Of a DNA stretch of 64,000 nucleotides, positions 33,243 through 42,174 are shown piece by piece. The translations under genes and the position numbers were made by a program. This DNA is from Rs1 sp000416275. Lineage in GTDB: Bacteria > Pseudomonadota > Gammaproteobacteria > Pseudomonadales > Balneatricaceae. The notes under the pieces were generated by a model. It made no database searches, was not told the DNA's origin, and saw only the letters and a program-made list of their open reading frames with translations. The stretch's first letter is position 1. Every line of letters starts with the position of its first letter. The stretch covers positions 3,596,001-3,660,000 of the forward strand of contig OZ251574.1 of NCBI GenBank assembly GCA_965243635.1, given 5' to 3'.

Positions 33243-35501
33243 CTAGAGCTTACAGGAATCACAGTCTTCTTCAGCGTGATTTTCCGAGGCCCCGTCTCGA
33301 GTGTTGTGGTAGTAGAGTGTTTTTAAACCGTATTTATACGCCGTTAGCAAATCTTTTAACAGCTGCTTCATCGGTACTTTGTCGCCTGGGAACTTGCTGG
33401 GATCGTAATTGGTATTTGCAGATATCGCTTGATCGACAAATTTTTGCATGATTCCCACTAACTGTAAATAACCTTCATTGTTAGGGATATCCCAAAGTAA
33501 TTCGTACTGATCTTTTAGCCGCAGATACTCGGGAACAACTTGCTTAAGAATACCGTCTTTACTCGCCTTTACTGAAACATAGCCTCTTGGAGGCTCTATA
33601 CCATTGGTTGAGTTGGTGATTTGTGAGGATGTTTCGCAGGGCATTAACGCCATCAACGTACTATTGCGCAAGCCGTCTTTGACGATATCACTGCGCAGCG
33701 TATCCCAATCATAGTGTAGAGGCTCATCACAATATTCATCGACCGCTTTCTTATAGCTATCGATAGGTAATATACCTTGAGAGTATGTGGTCTCGTTAAA
33801 TTTAAGACAGGGACCAAATTCTTTAGAGAGTTTATGCGACGCTCTCAACAAATTATATTGAATCGCTTCAAAAGTACGATGTACTAGTGCATTGGCCGAA
33901 CCGTCAGAGTATTTAACACCGTTTTTAGCGAGGTAATAAGCGAGGTTAGTCACCCCTATTCCCAGCGTTCGACGGTTGTCAGTCGCCAATTTAGCCGCAA
34001 TAATTGGATAGTTTTGATATTCTAATAAGCTATCTAAAGCGCGAACGATAAGCTCAGATAGCTCTTCAAGCTCTGCCAAGCTATCCAGCGCCCCCAAATT
34101 AAATGCAGACAAAGTACATAAGGCAATTTCGCCTTCTGCATCGTTGATATGGGTAAGCGGTTTAGTTGGCAGTGCAATTTCAAGACATAAATTAGACTGT
34201 TTAACTGGAGCAACCGATGGATCAAAGGGGCTGTGTGTATTACAGTGATCTACATTTTGAATGTAAATCCGACCCGTTGATGCGCGTTCAGACGCAAGCA
34301 TGCCGAATAGTTCAGCAGCTTTAATGGTGCTTTTATGAATCGATTCATCTTGTTCGTACTGCACATATAAACGTTCAAACTCAGTTTGATCTGCGAAAAA
34401 CGCATCGTATAAACCTGGCACTTCATGAGGGCTGAACAGCGTAATATCGCCCCCTTTTATCAATCTCTGGTACATCAGTTTGTTTAACTGTACACCATAG
34501 TCTAAATGCCGCACCCGATTTTCTTCAACGCCGCGGTTGTTTTTCAACACCAGCAGAGATTCTACTTCTAAATGCCAAATCGGGTAAAACAGCGTGGCCG
34601 CGCCACCGCGTACCCCACCTTGAGAACAAGACTTAACCGCTGATTGAAAGTGTTTATAAAACGGAATACATCCAGTATGGAATGCCTCGCCGCCTCTAAT
34701 CGGGCTTCCCAGTGCTCTTATCTGCCCGGCATTGATACCAATTCCCGCCCTTTGCGAGACATATTTGACGATCGCTGACGATGTTGCGTTGATCGAATCT
34801 AAGCTATCCCCAGTCTCAATTAATACACAGGAACTGAATTGACGAGTAGGCGTACGCACCCCCGCCATAATGGGGGTAGGCAGTGAGAGCTTAAAAGTAG
34901 AAGTGGCGTCATAAAAGCGTTTTACATAACCCAGACGAGTCGCTTTAGGATAGTTTGCAAACAGACACGCAGCCACCAGCATATACAATATTTGCGGGCT
35001 TTCGTAGATGGCACCAGTCACCCGGTTTTGCACTAAATACTTGCCTTCTAACTGCTTAACCGCCGCATAGGAGAAGCTCATATCGCGGCTGTGATCTAGA
35101 TGCTTATCCAACTCAGCAAATTCTTGCTCAGTGTAATCTTCTATTAAATGTTGATCGTAGCGCTCTGCAGCGACTAATTTTTTAGTGTGCAGATACAGTG
35201 ATGGGGGTTCGAACTGTTCAAAAGCTCGCTTACGTAAATGGAAAATCGCTAAACGAGCCGCCAAATACTGGTAATCTGGCGTCTCTTCAGAGATCAAATC
35301 AGCAGCTGATTTAATCAGTGTTTCATGAATGTCTGCGGTTTTCATACCGTCAAAGAATTGAATATGTGCTTTTAATTCAACTTCCGATGGCGAGACTTGA
35401 TCCAAGCCTTCCGCTGCCCAAATGACAACCCGGTGAATTTTTTCAAGATCTAATTTCTCTTGTCGACCATCCCGCTTGGTAACCATCAAATCTTGCTGCA
35501 T
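33243..35501 (-). CDS. nrdA: Ribonucleoside-diphosphate reductase class Ia, alpha subunit
   Basis: This 752-residue catalytic subunit reduces ribonucleoside diphosphates to deoxyribonucleotides. The N-terminal ATP-cone (VTKRDGRQEKLDLEKIHRV) allows dATP feedback inhibition. The substrate cysteine is in SSCVLIE, active-site Asn-x-Cys-x-Glu is in SNLCLEI, and the C-terminal redox cysteines are in EEDCDSCKL. Two NrdR boxes lie about 180-230 bp upstream. It is followed by nrdB and yfaE. Confidence 0.96.
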   Translation of the reverse strand: MQQDLMVTKRDGRQEKLDLEKIHRVVIWAAEGLDQVSPSEVELKAHIQFFDGMKTADIHETLIKSAADLISEETPDYQYLAARLAIFHLRKRAFEQFEPPSLYLHTKKLVAAERYDQHLIEDYTEQEFAELDKHLDHSRDMSFSYAAVKQLEGKYLVQNRVTGAIYESPQILYMLVAACLFANYPKATRLGYVKRFYDATSTFKLSLPTPIMAGVRTPTRQFSSCVLIETGDSLDSINATSSAIVKYVSQRAGIGINAGQIRALGSPIRGGEAFHTGCIPFYKHFQSAVKSCSQGGVRGGAATLFYPIWHLEVESLLVLKNNRGVEENRVRHLDYGVQLNKLMYQRLIKGGDITLFSPHEVPGLYDAFFADQTEFERLYVQYEQDESIHKSTIKAAELFGMLASERASTGRIYIQNVDHCNTHSPFDPSVAPVKQSNLCLEIALPTKPLTHINDAEGEIALCTLSAFNLGALDSLAELEELSELIVRALDSLLEYQNYPIIAAKLATDNRRTLGIGVTNLAYYLAKNGVKYSDGSANALVHRTFEAIQYNLLRASHKLSKEFGPCLKFNETTYSQGILPIDSYKKAVDEYCDEPLHYDWDTLRSDIVKDGLRNSTLMALMPCETSSQITNSTNGIEPPRGYVSVKASKDGILKQVVPEYLRLKDQYELLWDIPNNEGYLQLVGIMQKFVDQAISANTNYDPSKFPGDKVPMKQLLKDLLTAYKYGLKTLYYHNTRDGASENHAEEDCDSCKL

Positions 35502-35683
35502 TAACCATAAACCCCGTCATTAATTATTTGAGACTTCGCCTCTTTAAAAGAAAATATATTTTAAAGAGGGACTCATTTGAAACATCCAGTGCTAGATGAT
35601 TGCAACTGAAAACTTTACTGTACTGAACTTAGCTGGCAACTCTTCGGCCTAACTTAACTAATAATGAACGCAAAAGTCAAAAA

Positions 35684-35699
35684 ACACCATATGTGGTAA
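35684..35699. promoter_or_regulatory. NrdR box, distal
   Basis: ACACCATATGTGGTAA matches the NrdR consensus ACACWATATATWGTGT at 11 of 16 positions and is internally palindromic. It lies 32 bp (three helical turns) from the next box, the usual spacing of NrdR pairs. Confidence 0.7.
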
Positions 35700-35715
35700 A
35701 TAATCCCAAGAACAG

Positions 35716-35731
35716 ACACTAAATATAGAGA
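35716..35731. promoter_or_regulatory. NrdR box, second of pair
   Basis: ACACTAAATATAGAGA matches the NrdR consensus at 13 of 16 positions. The start-to-start distance to the first box is exactly 32 bp. The pair lies upstream of nrdA, so NrdR, an ATP/dATP-sensing repressor, probably controls the nrd genes. The nrdR gene is not in this window. Confidence 0.75.
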
Positions 35732-35943
35732 TTTTACACTGAATTTCAACTCTTGACTTTTGAGATAATTCAACCTTGATTGATAAAATCAACCCCAGTC
35801 CAGAGCTGGTGCGGGAAGCGACTATTAATTTTATTTTCGCTTTTTTTTAAGATCAAATTTATCGCTAGTTTTTCACTAAACTCCGCCGCTTTGCCGCTCA
35901 ATTAAGCAGCGAAAAGAAAGCGCTAAAATAATAAAAAAAACTG

Positions 35944-35972
35944 TTTACAAATGCGCTGTGTATATCTATTAT
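35944..35972 (+). promoter_or_regulatory. Sigma-70-type promoter for tRNA-Tyr
   Basis: TTTACA and TATTAT are 17 bp apart and are followed by the GC-rich stretch ACGCGCCC, the type of discriminator seen in stringently controlled stable-RNA promoters. Transcription would start near 35979, about 100 nt before the tRNA. Confidence 0.7.
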
Positions 35973-36080
35973 ACGCGCCCTCGACAGCAGCAGTTTCTAG
36001 CCAAGCCAGCTGCACTTTTGACCAGCCAGTAGCTGGTCAGTGTAAAGTAAAAATTCGAGTATTAACGTTAAAAATCCCCT

Positions 36081-36164
36081 GGTGGGGTTCCCGAGTGGCC
36101 AAAGGGATCAGACTGTAAATCTGACGCGTAAGCTTCGGTGGTTCGAATCCACCTCCCACCACCA
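36081..36164 (+). tRNA. tRNA-Tyr (anticodon GTA)
   Basis: This 84-nt class II tRNA has acceptor stem GGTGGGG pairing with TCCCACC, an anticodon stem-loop with CTGTAAA (anticodon GTA), a long variable arm, the T-loop GGTTCGAATCC, discriminator A and an encoded CCA. It stands alone rather than in a cluster. Confidence 0.95.
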
Positions 36165-36256
36165 TTTTTAACGCCACCGACATGGCTGCTATTTAAAGCC
36201 ACCTGCCACACCCTTATAAAAGAATAATCTAGTGCACTTTGTTGAGGAATTGAGAA

Positions 36257-36457
36257 ATGCGATTAGCCGAAATAGAATCCATCATGCTGAATATTGGAAT
36301 TATTGGCCTCGCCTGTTTTGTCTTCTTTATTATCTATGACTTATCTAAAAAATCTAAAGCCGGAAAGTTTGGTACTATTATTCTTTTCTCTGTGCTCGGC
36401 TTAGGCCTGGGTGCTTTCTTAATAAAAACCATCGCCATCGCTCTGCTCGAATCTTAA
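36257..36457 (+). CDS. Small membrane protein, DUF2788 type
   Basis: This 66-residue protein has two hydrophobic segments (about residues 10-27 and 40-62) joined by a short basic loop, DLSKKSKAGKFG. Small proteins of this layout in Gammaproteobacteria belong to DUF2788; their function is unknown. GAGGAA precedes the ATG. A GC hairpin (GCCGC-GCGGC) follows at about 36494-36510. Confidence 0.8.
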   Translation: MRLAEIESIMLNIGIIGLACFVFFIIYDLSKKSKAGKFGTIILFSVLGLGLGAFLIKTIAIALLES

Positions 36458-36549
36458 TTAACTATTTAGCTATTTGCTCGCCCCTGTAATGGAGCCGCGG
36501 CATAAGCGGCCCCACCTGATGATTAACAACCAGGGGACAATCGCACAAT

Positions 36550-37068
36550 TTAGCGACTGCTAGACGCCGATATGTGAGTCATTTTCCGCCCCTTCACATC
36601 CCAATCATAAGCTTTACCAAAACCCACCACATACCGGCCTTTTACCGGCTTGAGTTGCAGAATTTTAAAATCCGCCAAGCCCTGCAAAACAGTGACTGTA
36701 TTGCCATGCTGCTCTTGCATTAATGCTAACAATTCATCGACTAAAGATCTCGGTTGCGTGACTGGCCGAATACTCACTTGTATGACTGCCCTCTGCCTGG
36801 CAAATATATTTTTTGCACTCTGCTCGCTTTCGATAAACATCACACTGGCAATTGGCACGCTTAACATATTACCTGTATGCTCAGCTAACTCGCTCACCAG
36901 TATATAAAAGTCATCTTGATACTGCACATATGGAGCAAAGCTAGCCAAGGGTACGCCTTGCTCACTAACTGTTGATAGCAGCAGGCAACGATAACTTTGC
37001 TGGAGCTTTTGACAGCCCTCTAATAAAGTTTTTTCCTCTGAGTTATTATCCAAACCACTGTCTCCCAA
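36550..37068 (-). CDS. HugZ-like pyridoxamine 5'-phosphate oxidase-fold protein
   Basis: This 172-residue split-barrel protein resembles HugZ/HutZ proteins, which bind heme or flavin and have been linked to heme use. The segments LLLSTVSEQGVPLASFAPYV, FYILVSELAEHTGN and the C-terminal GRYVVGFGKAYDW are family hallmarks. No heme transport genes are adjacent, so the role in heme metabolism is only inferred from family. Confidence 0.82.
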   Translation of the reverse strand: MGDSGLDNNSEEKTLLEGCQKLQQSYRCLLLSTVSEQGVPLASFAPYVQYQDDFYILVSELAEHTGNMLSVPIASVMFIESEQSAKNIFARQRAVIQVSIRPVTQPRSLVDELLALMQEQHGNTVTVLQGLADFKILQLKPVKGRYVVGFGKAYDWDVKGRKMTHISASSSR

Positions 37069-37272
37069 GGATGATTATCCTCTACAATAGAGCACCAATT
37101 CCCTAACAATCGCGAAATATAGTCGCAAATCATTTAGTAATTAGCCTTAAATTAAATAAAGTATTGTTTACTATAATGAAAAATCAATCTACCTGTAATA
37201 CTATATTCAGCATTTCTTTAGATTCATCGACATCAATGATTTTATTGACCATCCAACAGAGCAGGCGCAAAC

Positions 37273-38121
37273 ATGCAGCAAAAAATAGTTAATATTGGTA
37301 ATATCGAAGTCGCCAACGACAAGCCTATGATTTTATTTGGCGGAATGAATGTTTTAGAGTCGCGAGATCTGGCAATGAAAATTGCTGAAACATACGCAGA
37401 AGTCACCACAAAACTGAATATACCTTATATTTTCAAAGCCTCTTTTGACAAAGCCAATCGCTCATCTCTCACCTCTTATAGAGGCCCAGGTTTAGATGAG
37501 GGCTTAAAAATTTTACAGGAAATAAAATCCACCTACAATTTACCTATTATCACCGATGTCCACGAACCATCGCAAGCAGCGGCAGTGGCTGAAGTTTGCA
37601 ATGTCATTCAACTGCCAGCCTTTCTCTCCAGACAAACTGATCTAGTGGAGGCGATGGCAAAAACAAACGCGGTCATCAACATCAAGAAAGCACAATTCCT
37701 GGCACCCCATGAAATGGCACATATTCTCAACAAATTTGAGCAGGCGGGTAACAGCAAGCTTATTTTGTGTGAACGCGGCACCAGTTTTGGCTACAACAAC
37801 CTAGTGGTTGATATGTTAGGTTTTAGCATCATGAAAGAAACCGGCTATCCGATTGTTTTTGATGCGACCCACGCGTTGCAATTACCCGGTGGCAGAAATG
37901 ATAGCGCAGATGGCCGCAGGGCAATGGTCGCTCAGCTGACCAGAGCGGGACTCGCCCAGGGGATCGCAGGTTTATTTTTAGAGGCGCATCCAGATCCTAG
38001 CAAGGCAAAATGTGACGGCCCCTGTGCATTGCCTCTAGACAAGCTCGAGCCTTACTTAGCACAGATGAAAGCCGTCGACACCTTAATTAAAAGTTTTCCA
38101 CCTTTAGACACCACAGGCTGA
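37273..38121 (+). CDS. kdsA: 3-deoxy-D-manno-octulosonate 8-phosphate synthase
   Basis: This 282-residue enzyme condenses phosphoenolpyruvate with arabinose 5-phosphate to make Kdo 8-phosphate for lipopolysaccharide, which fits a Gram-negative organism. Signatures are FKASFDKANRSS, IITDVHEP, LCERGTSFGYNNLVVDM, VFDATHALQLPGG and EAHPDPSKAKCDGP. It is a lone gene here, not in the common pyrG-kdsA-eno group. A family B element lies 60 bp downstream. Confidence 0.95.
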   Translation: MQQKIVNIGNIEVANDKPMILFGGMNVLESRDLAMKIAETYAEVTTKLNIPYIFKASFDKANRSSLTSYRGPGLDEGLKILQEIKSTYNLPIITDVHEPSQAAAVAEVCNVIQLPAFLSRQTDLVEAMAKTNAVINIKKAQFLAPHEMAHILNKFEQAGNSKLILCERGTSFGYNNLVVDMLGFSIMKETGYPIVFDATHALQLPGGRNDSADGRRAMVAQLTRAGLAQGIAGLFLEAHPDPSKAKCDGPCALPLDKLEPYLAQMKAVDTLIKSFPPLDTTG

Positions 38122-38432
38122 AACTAAAACCCTGATATTCGCTCTAAAATCAGCAATTGTGATATACCCAATTATATTGGGAGTCCTCTGCATAACGTTG
38201 CGAGCGAAGGTAATACCAGGCAAAACCGGCGAGATAGCGTAGTTAGTATGCCCCTCACTTTGGGTACAGTGTGCCCTTCTTTATGGGTATTACTGGTGTA
38301 AATGAGCATATTGAGCCGGTTATTAACGCCGTATTACCGTGTGCAGTTATCATACCCTCTGGGTAAGTTATACAGAGGCCTCATTGAATAACATTCAGGC
38401 TTAATGAACTATCCAACATAGACGTAGACGAT
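38122..38432. other. Intergenic region containing a family B element
   Basis: Two thirds of these 311 bp are the family B element at 38181-38382. The remaining 50 bp before 38433 should hold the promoter of the next gene. Confidence 0.7.
38181..38382. mobile_element. Family B miniature inverted-repeat element, 202 bp
   Basis: The ends are GAGTCCTCTGCATAACGTTG and GTAAGTTATACAGAGGCCTC. The flanks are ATTGG on the left and ATTGA on the right, a 5-bp duplication with one change. Internal blocks (GCCCCTCACTTTGGGTA, GCCCTTCTTTATGGGTAT, GAGCATATTGAGCCGGTT) are shared with the other copies. No coding capacity. Confidence 0.85.
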
Positions 38433-40403
38433 ATGACACAAACTAGAGAAGCAGTGTATAAAAAACTCACCGAAGGCGAGCAAGTAGGTCCCGATCATCA
38501 TAAATTTCAGCTTAGAGGCACCGCTGTAGAGTGCTCCCTAGGTCAATTATGGCAAGCTGATGATGTGAGCACCACCACCCCGGTGGATGTCAGCCTCATT
38601 ATGCTCGACCCGATTTTTTTACAGAACAAACCTTTTCTAGCCAATTTCAAAAAACAAATCGTCCGTTCTAAAGGGATATCTCATCCTCATGTCGCCGATA
38701 TTTATGGCTATTTTATTCATAAAGGAGGATTACTGTTTTTTGCTTTTGAAGCTGTTGAAGGACTAAGTCTTGATCAATTAATCGCCTCGAGTAATAAAAA
38801 CCGGATTAATATTAAGCAAATACAAGGACTGCTTACCCAGCTAAGCGCCGCCATTATCAGCTGCAGCAAACATTGGCATTTACCTTTGGGAGGAATCGAC
38901 AACCAGTTTGTTTTCGTCAACAAAAAGGGCGGCGTTAAATTTTTACCAATTTCGATGCGCGAGTTTTTCCACGAGGCTGAAAACGTGCCCAGCAGCGTCT
39001 ACTCTTATAAGAGCTCCTGCTCCCCTCAAGCTTTAGACAATGCCAGTATCGACGCCAGCTCTGACAGTTATGCAGTTGCCTACTCAGCTTACTGCCTGCT
39101 CGGTGGCGAAAAGTTCCCCAGCACTGATACCCAAGAGCAACGCGATGAGGTGAAACTCAGTCGACCGAGTGAAATCAGCGATCAGCAGTGGGATCACCTG
39201 CAACAAGCATTATCTGGCGACAGTAAAAAACGTTTTGCCAATGCTGCTGATTTTATAAAAAGCTTTTTCGCCAGTGAAAAAAATGACCCGGCGGAAAGCT
39301 CCGAGCCTCCAGCAGAAATCACACTTGATAGTAGCGCCAACTCTGCAACAGCAGGCACTCAGATCAGCTTCAACTTAGGCAAAAAAGCGATTAACTTTAG
39401 ACTGCCTTTTTTTGTCATACCCTCGCTACTACTGGTTCTAGGTATAGGGGTTGGCTTCATCTTAGGGGTATTTTCCAGCGCCGGTAAAATTGACAGCGCG
39501 AACGCCAGTACAGAAAAGTGGAAAGCGCAAGCTATAGAGCACGAGCAACAAATAGCCATTAATCAGCAACAATTGAGCAAAGTACAGGCAAAAGCGACCA
39601 ATTTAGAAATAAAAAGCAGATCCCTAGAACAGCAAATAGGCACTGAAATAGATGCGGGGGCAAGGCCTTTAAGCGTCTTTAGAGACCCGCTTAGCGAGGG
39701 TCAATACGGTCCTGATATGGTGGTACTAGCGCCTGGCAGCTTTCAGATGGGCGATATAGGCCAAGTGGGGAATGATAACGAAAAGCCGGTTCACCCAGTC
39801 ACACTTACTCGTAAATTCGCCATCGCCCGCTATGAAATAACTTTCGCTCAGTATGATTTTTTCGCCCGGCAGACCGGTCGAAAATTACCGGACGATGAGG
39901 GCTGGGGCCGCGAGCTGCAACCGGTAATCAATGTCACATGGCGCGACGCTAGGGCCTATACTCGCTGGCTCGCCAAAGAAAGCGGCCTCGACTATCGACT
40001 GCCGACAGAAGCGGAGTGGGAATATGCAGCGAGAGCGGGCACTACTACTAATTTTTGGTGGGGAGACCAGAATCTAACAGGTTACTCCCACTGCAGTGAC
40101 TGTGGCGACCCCCTAGGCGGCAAGCAACCTCTATCAGTAGGCTCAATGAAAGCCAACCCCTGGGGACTGCATGACCTAAATGGCAATGTCGATGAATGGG
40201 TGATAGATTGCTTTAGCGAAGACTATAGCAAGGCCTCAACAACCGGCGAGCCACGCCCGACACCCGGCTGTAGCAACCGAGCGATGCGTGGCGGATCCTG
40301 GTTCGATATCGCCAGGGAAACGCGCTCGGCAAGTCGCTATCGACACCCACCAGATACCAAGCGAAATTCTTGGGGATTTAGAGTCGCGTTAGCAGTAGAC
40401 TAA
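38433..40403 (+). CDS. Pseudokinase with membrane segment and C-terminal formylglycine-generating-enzyme-like domain
   Basis: This 656-residue protein has three parts. Residues about 20-290 look like a serine/threonine kinase fold but lack the catalytic residues: no lysine in the VDVSLIML strand, the HRD position reads GGIDNQFVF, and DFG reads FLPIS. A hydrophobic segment (about residues 325-350) and a short coiled coil follow. Residues about 415-656 are an FGE/SUMF1-type domain with APGSFQMGD, RYEITFAQYDFF, YRLPTEAEWEYAARAG, NPWGLHDLNGNVDEWV, RGGSW and WGFRVAL. Related C-terminal domains occur in regulatory and chaperone-like proteins, so an enzymatic role is not assured. It lies directly before the DUF4139 gene, same strand. 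Confidence 0.82.
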   Translation: MTQTREAVYKKLTEGEQVGPDHHKFQLRGTAVECSLGQLWQADDVSTTTPVDVSLIMLDPIFLQNKPFLANFKKQIVRSKGISHPHVADIYGYFIHKGGLLFFAFEAVEGLSLDQLIASSNKNRINIKQIQGLLTQLSAAIISCSKHWHLPLGGIDNQFVFVNKKGGVKFLPISMREFFHEAENVPSSVYSYKSSCSPQALDNASIDASSDSYAVAYSAYCLLGGEKFPSTDTQEQRDEVKLSRPSEISDQQWDHLQQALSGDSKKRFANAADFIKSFFASEKNDPAESSEPPAEITLDSSANSATAGTQISFNLGKKAINFRLPFFVIPSLLLVLGIGVGFILGVFSSAGKIDSANASTEKWKAQAIEHEQQIAINQQQLSKVQAKATNLEIKSRSLEQQIGTEIDAGARPLSVFRDPLSEGQYGPDMVVLAPGSFQMGDIGQVGNDNEKPVHPVTLTRKFAIARYEITFAQYDFFARQTGRKLPDDEGWGRELQPVINVTWRDARAYTRWLAKESGLDYRLPTEAEWEYAARAGTTTNFWWGDQNLTGYSHCSDCGDPLGGKQPLSVGSMKANPWGLHDLNGNVDEWVIDCFSEDYSKASTTGEPRPTPGCSNRAMRGGSWFDIARETRSASRYRHPPDTKRNSWGFRVALAVD

Positions 40404-40635
40404 CGCTGCTTACTTCCCAAACGAAAAGCAGCCGGACACTTAGTCTATGGATAAGATATAGCTCATCATCAACTTACTTTTAAATGGAGTTTAGTCAACA
40501 GCTAGCTATTTAAAACCTGAAAACAGATTGCTGTCTTTTAGCAAATTTATGTAAACTTTAACTCTTTTTCGGGGTCACAGCTAAACCTAAGACAACATAA
40601 CCACCTAACCCTTTGTTTAAATAAGGATAAGTTTA

Positions 40636-42048
40636 ATGAAAAAGAATATACTGTTAATTTCATCTTTAGTATTGAGCAACGCAACGATCGGTAGTTTAGC
40701 CGCTGAGACCTTCACTCTAACCCAAACTGATCAAAACAATTTATCTATCACTTTATATTCTAACAACTTAGCTTTAGTTCAAGATACGCGCATTTTAGGC
40801 CCACTGACCCCTGATGATCAGGTGATTGTCAAAGATATCAGCCCAAAAATGCACACTCAAAGCCTGCAAATTAAAAATGCGGGAATAATTACCGAGCAGT
40901 CTTTAAACCAGGCAATAATCAGCTACGAAAGCTTAATGAATAGCTATATTGGCAAAACGGTTACTTTAGTTAAGACGCTACAAAGTAGTGATCGAGAAAT
41001 CAGACGAAGCGTAAAATTGCTCAATATTGACCAGCAGACGGTTATTGTAGAAATAGATGGCGCTATAGAGTCCTTTCCTTTACACAGTGAAACATGGCGC
41101 TTTGTTTTCCCTAAAAAGCCCACTAACATGCAACTTAGGCCTAGCCTAACGTTTAAATCCCAAGGAAAAAAGACCACCAACAACATCCAGCTTAAGTATT
41201 TGACCAGCGGACTTGAGTGGAAAATGGACTATGTCCTTGAATTAAATGCAAAGCGAAACACTTTAAGCCTGAAAGGATTAGCCTCTTTATTCAATCGTAC
41301 CGACACTCTCTACAAAAAGGCCAATATTAAACTTTTAGCTGGCACCATCGCAACCTCTTCTCAAAACCAATTTGCAGCAACTGCGCCAATCGCCATGATG
41401 ATGGATCGCACTGCCGGACTAGAGCCCTCCCCACAAAACGTGGGCGATTTACAGCTCTACAACCTTCCCCAAGCAACTACTTTATTTCCTCATCAACAAA
41501 CCCAAGTGCCTTTATTAAGCGCAAAAAACATACCCGTTGTTGCTGGCTATCGCTATGACTTCCACGTCACCCCGTATATAGATAGTCATGAGACTAAAAC
41601 CAACCCTAGCTCTTATTTAAGTTTTTATAATGACAAAAAAAGCGGCTTGGGAATACCTTTACCAAGCGGTCAGGCGCGGGTCTACAATCCCGATAAAAGT
41701 CATCAGTTTCAATTTGTCGGCGCTAGCCTATTTAACCAAAGCAGTCTAAATGAACAAATAAAATTAGAGACGGGACAAGCCTTTGACTTTTCAATCCGCC
41801 ATCGCCAAACCAGCCACGAAAAAACCTTCGATGGCGTTATAGTGGGGATTCAATTTATGTTGAACAATAGCTCGTTAGAAGAGAAAATTTTGGACTTAAG
41901 CGCAACATTTGGTCAAAGCTGGAAAATAATCGACAGCACTTATCCCCTGTTCAAAAAACAGGCTGCTGACGCTCATTGGAAGATTAAAGTGGCCGGTAAT
42001 AACATCAGTGTTTTCAATATAAAAGTCAGACTTAATACCACTCAATAA
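40636..42048 (+). CDS. Exported DUF4139-family protein
   Basis: This 470-residue protein has a signal peptide (MKKNILLISSLVLSNATIGSLAAE, cleavage near residue 24). The mature part resembles the DUF4139 family: LYSNNLALVQDTR at the start, IKYL-like LKYLTSGLEWKMDY in the middle and C-terminal all-beta repeats. Function unknown; the family includes MuiA-like proteins. No internal cysteines are obvious. A family A half repeat begins 25 bp beyond the stop. Confidence 0.8.
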   Translation: MKKNILLISSLVLSNATIGSLAAETFTLTQTDQNNLSITLYSNNLALVQDTRILGPLTPDDQVIVKDISPKMHTQSLQIKNAGIITEQSLNQAIISYESLMNSYIGKTVTLVKTLQSSDREIRRSVKLLNIDQQTVIVEIDGAIESFPLHSETWRFVFPKKPTNMQLRPSLTFKSQGKKTTNNIQLKYLTSGLEWKMDYVLELNAKRNTLSLKGLASLFNRTDTLYKKANIKLLAGTIATSSQNQFAATAPIAMMMDRTAGLEPSPQNVGDLQLYNLPQATTLFPHQQTQVPLLSAKNIPVVAGYRYDFHVTPYIDSHETKTNPSSYLSFYNDKKSGLGIPLPSGQARVYNPDKSHQFQFVGASLFNQSSLNEQIKLETGQAFDFSIRHRQTSHEKTFDGVIVGIQFMLNNSSLEEKILDLSATFGQSWKIIDSTYPLFKKQAADAHWKIKVAGNNISVFNIKVRLNTTQ

Positions 42049-42072
42049 GAATTGCCACTGCAATAGCTACAT

Positions 42073-42140
42073 CCTGAATCCGTGACTTTGAAGTGAACCC
42101 AGGGTGTCAGATATTGGTTCTACAGTGATATTGAAAATAC
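42073..42140. repeat. Family A repeat, left half only
   Basis: CCTGAATCCGTGACTTTGAA, then AGATATTGGTTCTACAGTG match the first half of the 160-bp element. The second half is absent. It lies between the DUF4139 gene and the 3' end of yibQ. Confidence 0.75.
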
Positions 42141-42174
42141 CTTATCAAGCTCATAAGGGAGTAACTAAAGTCGC

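Larger units (their letters stand above)
35502..36080. other. Divergent control region of nrdA and tRNA-Tyr
   Basis: This 579-bp region holds two NrdR boxes on the nrdA side (35684-35731) and a sigma-70-type promoter for the tRNA (35944-35972). The rest is AT-rich and unassigned. Confidence 0.6.

Noticed and set aside
38433..39300. Active serine/threonine kinase
   Set aside because: The catalytic lysine, the HRD aspartate and the DFG aspartate are all absent.
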